Positions 60,570 through 64,000 of a DNA stretch of 64,000 nucleotides are shown piece by piece. The notes under the pieces are model-generated. The model was not told where the DNA came from and did no database searches. It saw nothing but the letters and a program-made list of their open reading frames with translations. Position numbers and translations under genes: made by a program. Each line of letters begins with the position of its first letter. The stretch's first letter is position 1. The stretch comes from G965218495 sp965218495 (lineage in GTDB: Bacteria; Bacteroidota; Rhodothermia; Rhodothermales; Bin80), in contig OZ244626.1 in the NCBI GenBank assembly GCA_965218495.1, positions 310,001-374,000 of the forward strand. The letters run 5' to 3'.

Positions 60570-61337
60570 ATGCCGCTCGCCCTTACAGATAGTCCCCTTG
60601 CGGTGCCCCGGTGCCCGCGGGTTGCAGTAGTCTTGGGGTCAGGGCTCGCAGAGCTGGCCAGCTTGGTGCAGGATGCGGTTGTATTCAATTGCCGAAATAT
60701 CCCCGGGTATCCACCTCCTGCGACCGAGGGCCACGGCGGCCGCATCGTCATTGGGGCACTTGCAGGGCGCAAGGTCGTGATTATTCAGGGCAGAGCGCAC
60801 CTGTACGAAGGGCGTTCTCCGAGGCAAGCAACCTTTCCACTTCGGTTGGCTCAAAGGCTAGGCGCGCAAAGCGTTGTCATCACGTGTGGTGCCGGGGGCC
60901 TTGGCCTGTCGCCAGGTGAAATACTCTTTCTCACAGATCATATGCGGGCTGGGCCAGGGCCGTCCCTGGGAGCTCAAGGTTGCGCTGTGCCGTATGACAC
61001 TATGTGGACACGCTTTGCCCAGCGCGCCGCGGACGAGTGCGGCATAGCAACAACGCGCGGCACTATTGTGTGGACCCAGGGGCCAAGCTACGAAACCAAA
61101 GCGGAAATCCGGTACTTCATGCAGCGCGGCGCACGTGCCGTCGGCATGTCTACTATACCGGAAGTGTTGGAGGCAAAGAAACTAGGGATGCATGTTCTGG
61201 GTCTTGCGCTTATCACCAATGCCGCGGCAGGGCTTGGGACAACACTTCTGTCGCACGCCGAGGTGCTGGCATGCGGGGCGCAGATGGATGCCGTGCTGAA
61301 GCGACTGCTGCCGGAGATTGTGCGAGTCGCCCCGTAG
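60570..61337 (+). CDS. Purine nucleoside phosphorylase
   Basis: A trimeric-type PNP of 255 residues that cleaves inosine/guanosine with phosphate. Features are VVLGSGLAELASLV, GGRIVIGALAGRKVVIIQGRAHLYEG with the phosphate-binding residues, PSYETKAEIRYFMQRGARAV, GMSTIPEVLEAKKLGM and the ITNAAAG motif with the base-binding Asn. It lies 91 bp after the sugar cluster and may be separately expressed. Slightly shorter than usual (about 270), with no sign of truncation. Confidence 0.92.
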   Translation: MPLALTDSPLAVPRCPRVAVVLGSGLAELASLVQDAVVFNCRNIPGYPPPATEGHGGRIVIGALAGRKVVIIQGRAHLYEGRSPRQATFPLRLAQRLGAQSVVITCGAGGLGLSPGEILFLTDHMRAGPGPSLGAQGCAVPYDTMWTRFAQRAADECGIATTRGTIVWTQGPSYETKAEIRYFMQRGARAVGMSTIPEVLEAKKLGMHVLGLALITNAAAGLGTTLLSHAEVLACGAQMDAVLKRLLPEIVRVAP

Positions 61338-61431
61338 AGAAATGACTGCAGCTTCCTAAAAAGTGCGGTTGCGTTTGCAGCCAGAGTTTCGCATCTTCCG
61401 AGTCTAAGGGCAAGAAGCTGTGGATAGTATT

Positions 61432-61812
61432 ATGAACGATTCTTCCTCGGGTTCCTCAGAGGAACAGGACTACGGCGGTGCGCGCGGGGGCAAGCGGCGC
61501 AGGGAAGGGGCCGACCGGTACCGCGACGAGGTCTATTCGAAACGCGTCCCGGCAGGACGACGCACGTACTTTTTTGACGTAAAGCCGACTCGATCGGGCA
61601 GGGATTTCTTCATCATCGTGACGGAGAGCAAGCGGATTGACGAGAACCGTTACGAGAAGCACAAAATTTTCCTGTACAAAGAGGATTTTGCCAAGTTTAT
61701 TCGCGGGCTGAGTGATACCATTCAGCACGTTCGGCGGGAGCATCTGCCGGATTTTGAGTTCCATGGTCTGCCCGAATTGGTCTTTCCGTCGTCGCAGGAT
61801 GCGGACGGTTAG
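61432..61812 (+). CDS. PUR-alpha-like (DUF3276) nucleic-acid-binding protein
   Basis: A small Bacteroidota/Rhodothermota-type protein, 126 residues from the ATG at 61432 (a GTG at 61420 also opens the frame). After a low-complexity acidic/basic N-terminus (EEQDYGGARGGKRRREG) comes the PUR domain: RTYFFDVKPTRSGRDFFIIV, then SKRIDENRYEKHKIFLYKED and FAKFIRGL. Relatives bind single-stranded DNA and RNA. It precedes hisD by 17 bp. Confidence 0.85.
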   Translation: MNDSSSGSSEEQDYGGARGGKRRREGADRYRDEVYSKRVPAGRRTYFFDVKPTRSGRDFFIIVTESKRIDENRYEKHKIFLYKEDFAKFIRGLSDTIQHVRREHLPDFEFHGLPELVFPSSQDADG

Positions 61813-61829
61813 GGCGTTCAGCGCCATCA

Positions 61830-63104
61830 ATGATCCCCATTCTTGATTACCCCGCGTGGAAAAGGCGGTGCACAGCGCCGCTGGACGGAGAAGTAGAGGA
61901 TAGTGTACGGGGCATCATTGACCAGGTAAACCGTGATGGAGACAAAGCACTCCGCGCCCTCACCGAGCGCTTTGATGGCGTTCTCCTGGATGAGATCCGT
62001 GTTCCGGAGGCTGCCCTCGCGGCGGCACACGAGCAGGCACCGCCTGAGTGGCGTAGCCTGATAGAGACCGCAGCAGACAACATCCGCCGTTTCCATGTCC
62101 ACCAGTGCCAGGAGTCTTGGTATATCGATGACGGCGACGGCGTCCGCCTAGGGCAGCGCATCGTGCCACTTGAGCGAGCAGGGCTGTACGTGCCGGGAGG
62201 CACGGCCGCCTATCCGTCAAGCGTGCTGATGAATGCGATTCCCGCCCAGGTGGCGGGCGTTTCTGAGATCCACCTGGTATCGCCGCCGACAGAGAGCGGG
62301 CGGCCCCATGACGGCATCATGGCGGCAGCGCATGCGCTCGGTCTCACCCATGTCTATGCAATTGGTGGCGCACAGGCGGTGGCTGCACTAACGTATGGAA
62401 CGGAGACGGTGCCAAGAGTAGACAAAATCGTAGGGCCGGGCAGCACTTACGTCGCCGCCGCCAAACGGCAGGTCTACGGCTTGGTGGACATTGATTCTCT
62501 GGCGGGGCCGAGTGAAGTAGTGATCCTTGCCGACCACACTGCTAATCCGGTATGGGTTGCGTATGACCTTTTGGCCCAGGCAGAGCACGATGTGCAGGCC
62601 CGAGCTATCCTGGTCACGCCCGACGCCAACATTGCGCATGCGGTCCAGCGCCATGTCCAGCGCCTGGTGCCTACGAATCCGCGCCGGGACATTCTGGAAG
62701 AGGCGCTGCGCGATCATGGGGCCTGTATTGTTGCCAATGATTTGGATGAAGCCGTGTCAGTAGTCAATGAACTGGCGCCGGAGCACCTGGAGTTGCTGGT
62801 AGAGGACCCGTGGGCGATGCTTGAGAGGGTGAAGCATGCAGGAGCGATCTTTCTGGGGCCATGGTCCCCCGAGCCTGTTGGTGACTACTTTGCGGGCCCC
62901 AATCACGTGCTCCCGACAGGGGGCACTGCGCGGTACGCCTCTGCGTTGGGCGTGGACGACTTTATTCGCAAGCAGAGCGTGATTGCATACACGCGGGCGC
63001 GTCTGGAGAAGACAGCAGGGGCGATTGCGGCATTTGCGCGCAGCGAAACATTGGAGGCACACGCGCGAGCGGTGGAAGTGAGGGTCAACAAAGGCATGGC
63101 ATGA
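61830..63104 (+). CDS. hisD: Histidinol dehydrogenase
   Basis: Catalyses the two NAD-dependent oxidations from histidinol to histidine, the last steps of the pathway. The 424 residues include LERAGLYVPGGTAAYPSSVL, the GPGSTYVAAAKRQVYG region, LAGPSEVVILAD, LLAQAEHDVQARAILVT, and the zinc/active-site stretch EPVGDYFAGPNHVLPTGG followed by TARYASALGVDDF. The stop overlaps the hisC start (ATGA), so the two are cotranscribed. Confidence 0.97.
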   Translation: MIPILDYPAWKRRCTAPLDGEVEDSVRGIIDQVNRDGDKALRALTERFDGVLLDEIRVPEAALAAAHEQAPPEWRSLIETAADNIRRFHVHQCQESWYIDDGDGVRLGQRIVPLERAGLYVPGGTAAYPSSVLMNAIPAQVAGVSEIHLVSPPTESGRPHDGIMAAAHALGLTHVYAIGGAQAVAALTYGTETVPRVDKIVGPGSTYVAAAKRQVYGLVDIDSLAGPSEVVILADHTANPVWVAYDLLAQAEHDVQARAILVTPDANIAHAVQRHVQRLVPTNPRRDILEEALRDHGACIVANDLDEAVSVVNELAPEHLELLVEDPWAMLERVKHAGAIFLGPWSPEPVGDYFAGPNHVLPTGGTARYASALGVDDFIRKQSVIAYTRARLEKTAGAIAAFARSETLEAHARAVEVRVNKGMA

Positions 63105-64000
63105 TGGAACTGGCCGAGGCCATCGCACGCATACGTCCGGCCGTGCGTGCCGGGCGGGCGTATCATGTTGGCGGGCCGCCGCGAGCAAGTGTCAAACTCA
63201 ACCAGAATGAGAGTCCGTTTGACCTGCCGGACGACCTCAAGCGCGAACTTATCGAGCGCTATTGGCGCGAGCCCTTTAACCGGTATCCTTTCGTGCAGCC
63301 AGTGGCGCTGAAGCGTGCGCTGGCATTGCAGGTGGACTGGGATCCCGACGGCATTCTGGTAGGCAACGGTTCCAATGAACTTATGTCTACCGTAAACCAC
63401 GTGCTGGTTAGCCCCGGAACGGCAGTGGTGCTGCCACATCCGATGTTTTCGTTTTACACACGACTGGCGGTGCTCTATGAGGCGAAACTTGTAGCGGTGC
63501 CGCCTCGCAAGGACCTTAGTTTCGATGCCGATGCCATCACAAACGCTGTACGTGAGCACAATGCTGGCTTAGCGGTGCTCACCACGCCCAACAGCCCAAC
63601 GGGACTTGCGATGCCGCTGGCCGAGGTACGTGCTGTACTGGAGAGCGCGCCTGGGTTTGTGCTGGCGGACGAGGCATATGGCGAGTTTAGTCGCGAAGAG
63701 AGCGCCTTATCGCTACTCGCAGAGCACCCAAACCTGCTATTGCTACGTACTTTCTCAAAGGCATTTGGCTTGGCCGGGTTGCGCCTCGGCTATCTTATCG
63801 GGTCCCCTGGAGTGGTCAGTGAAATAGTGAAGGCACGTGTGCCGTTTATGGTGGACAGGCTGTCTGAATTGGCTGCATTGGCGCTCCTTGAAAGGCCAGG
63901 GTTGATACAAGAACGCGTTGCATACCTTCAGCGAGGCACCGAATGGCTCTTCAAAGCACTGTGCGGAATTCCCGGCGTAGAGGCTTTAGAATCGCAAACA
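63101..64000 (+). CDS. hisC: Histidinol-phosphate aminotransferase, partial (runs off right edge)
   Basis: The first 300 codons of a PLP aminotransferase of the HisC/fold type I family; the 3' end is outside the window. Visible motifs: VKLNQNESPFDLPDDL (substrate-end), GNGSNELM, TPNSPTGLAMP with the Asn/Pro cofactor residues, VLADEAYGEFSRE, and the Schiff-base Lys220 in TFSKAFGLAGLRLGYLIG. Two consecutive ATG codons (63101, 63104) open the frame and overlap the hisD stop. No defect is seen in the portion present. Confidence 0.92.
   Translation, partial: MMELAEAIARIRPAVRAGRAYHVGGPPRASVKLNQNESPFDLPDDLKRELIERYWREPFNRYPFVQPVALKRALALQVDWDPDGILVGNGSNELMSTVNHVLVSPGTAVVLPHPMFSFYTRLAVLYEAKLVAVPPRKDLSFDADAITNAVREHNAGLAVLTTPNSPTGLAMPLAEVRAVLESAPGFVLADEAYGEFSREESALSLLAEHPNLLLLRTFSKAFGLAGLRLGYLIGSPGVVSEIVKARVPFMVDRLSELAALALLERPGLIQERVAYLQRGTEWLFKALCGIPGVEALESQT

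Overview
The window reads as chromosomal DNA of a GC-rich member of the Bacteroidota/Rhodothermota group. Evidence: a leucine-rich-repeat protein ends in a type IX secretion (T9SS) sorting domain with the NYPNPF signature; a small PUR-alpha-like (DUF3276) protein is present, a Bacteroidota-type family; and two genes have a TAnnTTTG-type -7 box about 28 nt before the start codon. Starts often overlap the preceding stop (ATGA, TGATG, TAATG) and clear Shine-Dalgarno sites are rare. Rhodothermia or a relative is my best guess; the sequence alone does not settle it.

Left part (1-15.9 kb), mostly core genes: an edge gene broken by an in-frame TGA; polyphosphate kinase 1, PdxH and a PPK2-type kinase; O-acetylhomoserine sulfhydrylase with an overlapping CoA-binding protein; a soluble protein built of two tandem sensor-like repeats; an exported M28 peptidase; a YbaK-type deacylase; a lipoprotein-birA-coaX operon; an inositol monophosphatase; fabI; an L,D-transpeptidase; and a methyltransferase.

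Accessory island (15.9-25.1 kb): a decayed IS21 istB remnant, then a tightly coupled pair (PHP-domain/SMC-like ATPase plus AlbA_2/GHKL ATP-binding protein) that looks like an anti-mobile-element defence module, a complete ISNCY-type insertion sequence, a DUF4097 protein with four 114-bp tandem repeats, and remnants of two more insertion sequences (IS1380-like and IS256-like).

Middle (25.1-42 kb): envelope polysaccharide genes (a polyprenyl glycosylphosphotransferase and a GT2/phosphotransferase-like fusion), an M20 amidohydrolase, nadC, accA, a predicted kinase-fold protein, a truncated and frameshifted GH130 glycosidase, the T9SS LRR protein, and a Tat-type FAD oxidoreductase split by an IS110-family element. 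The leader of that element carries an exact 16-nt copy of the reconstructed target site, which is the most intriguing signal here. A multiheme cytochrome c/TPR membrane protein follows.

Right part (42-64 kb): murA; an operon-like run iscS, DUF2064, thrB, thrC, a squalene/phytoene synthase-like protein, purM, plsY; a cysteine-rich zinc-ribbon protein; then a catabolic cluster of a DUF1549/DUF1553 cytochrome lipoprotein, a DUF1501 protein, an SDR dehydrogenase, a sugar ABC transporter (binding lipoprotein, double ATPase, permease) and an epimerase-type TIM barrel; then a purine nucleoside phosphorylase, the PUR protein, hisD and the start of hisC, cut by the right edge.
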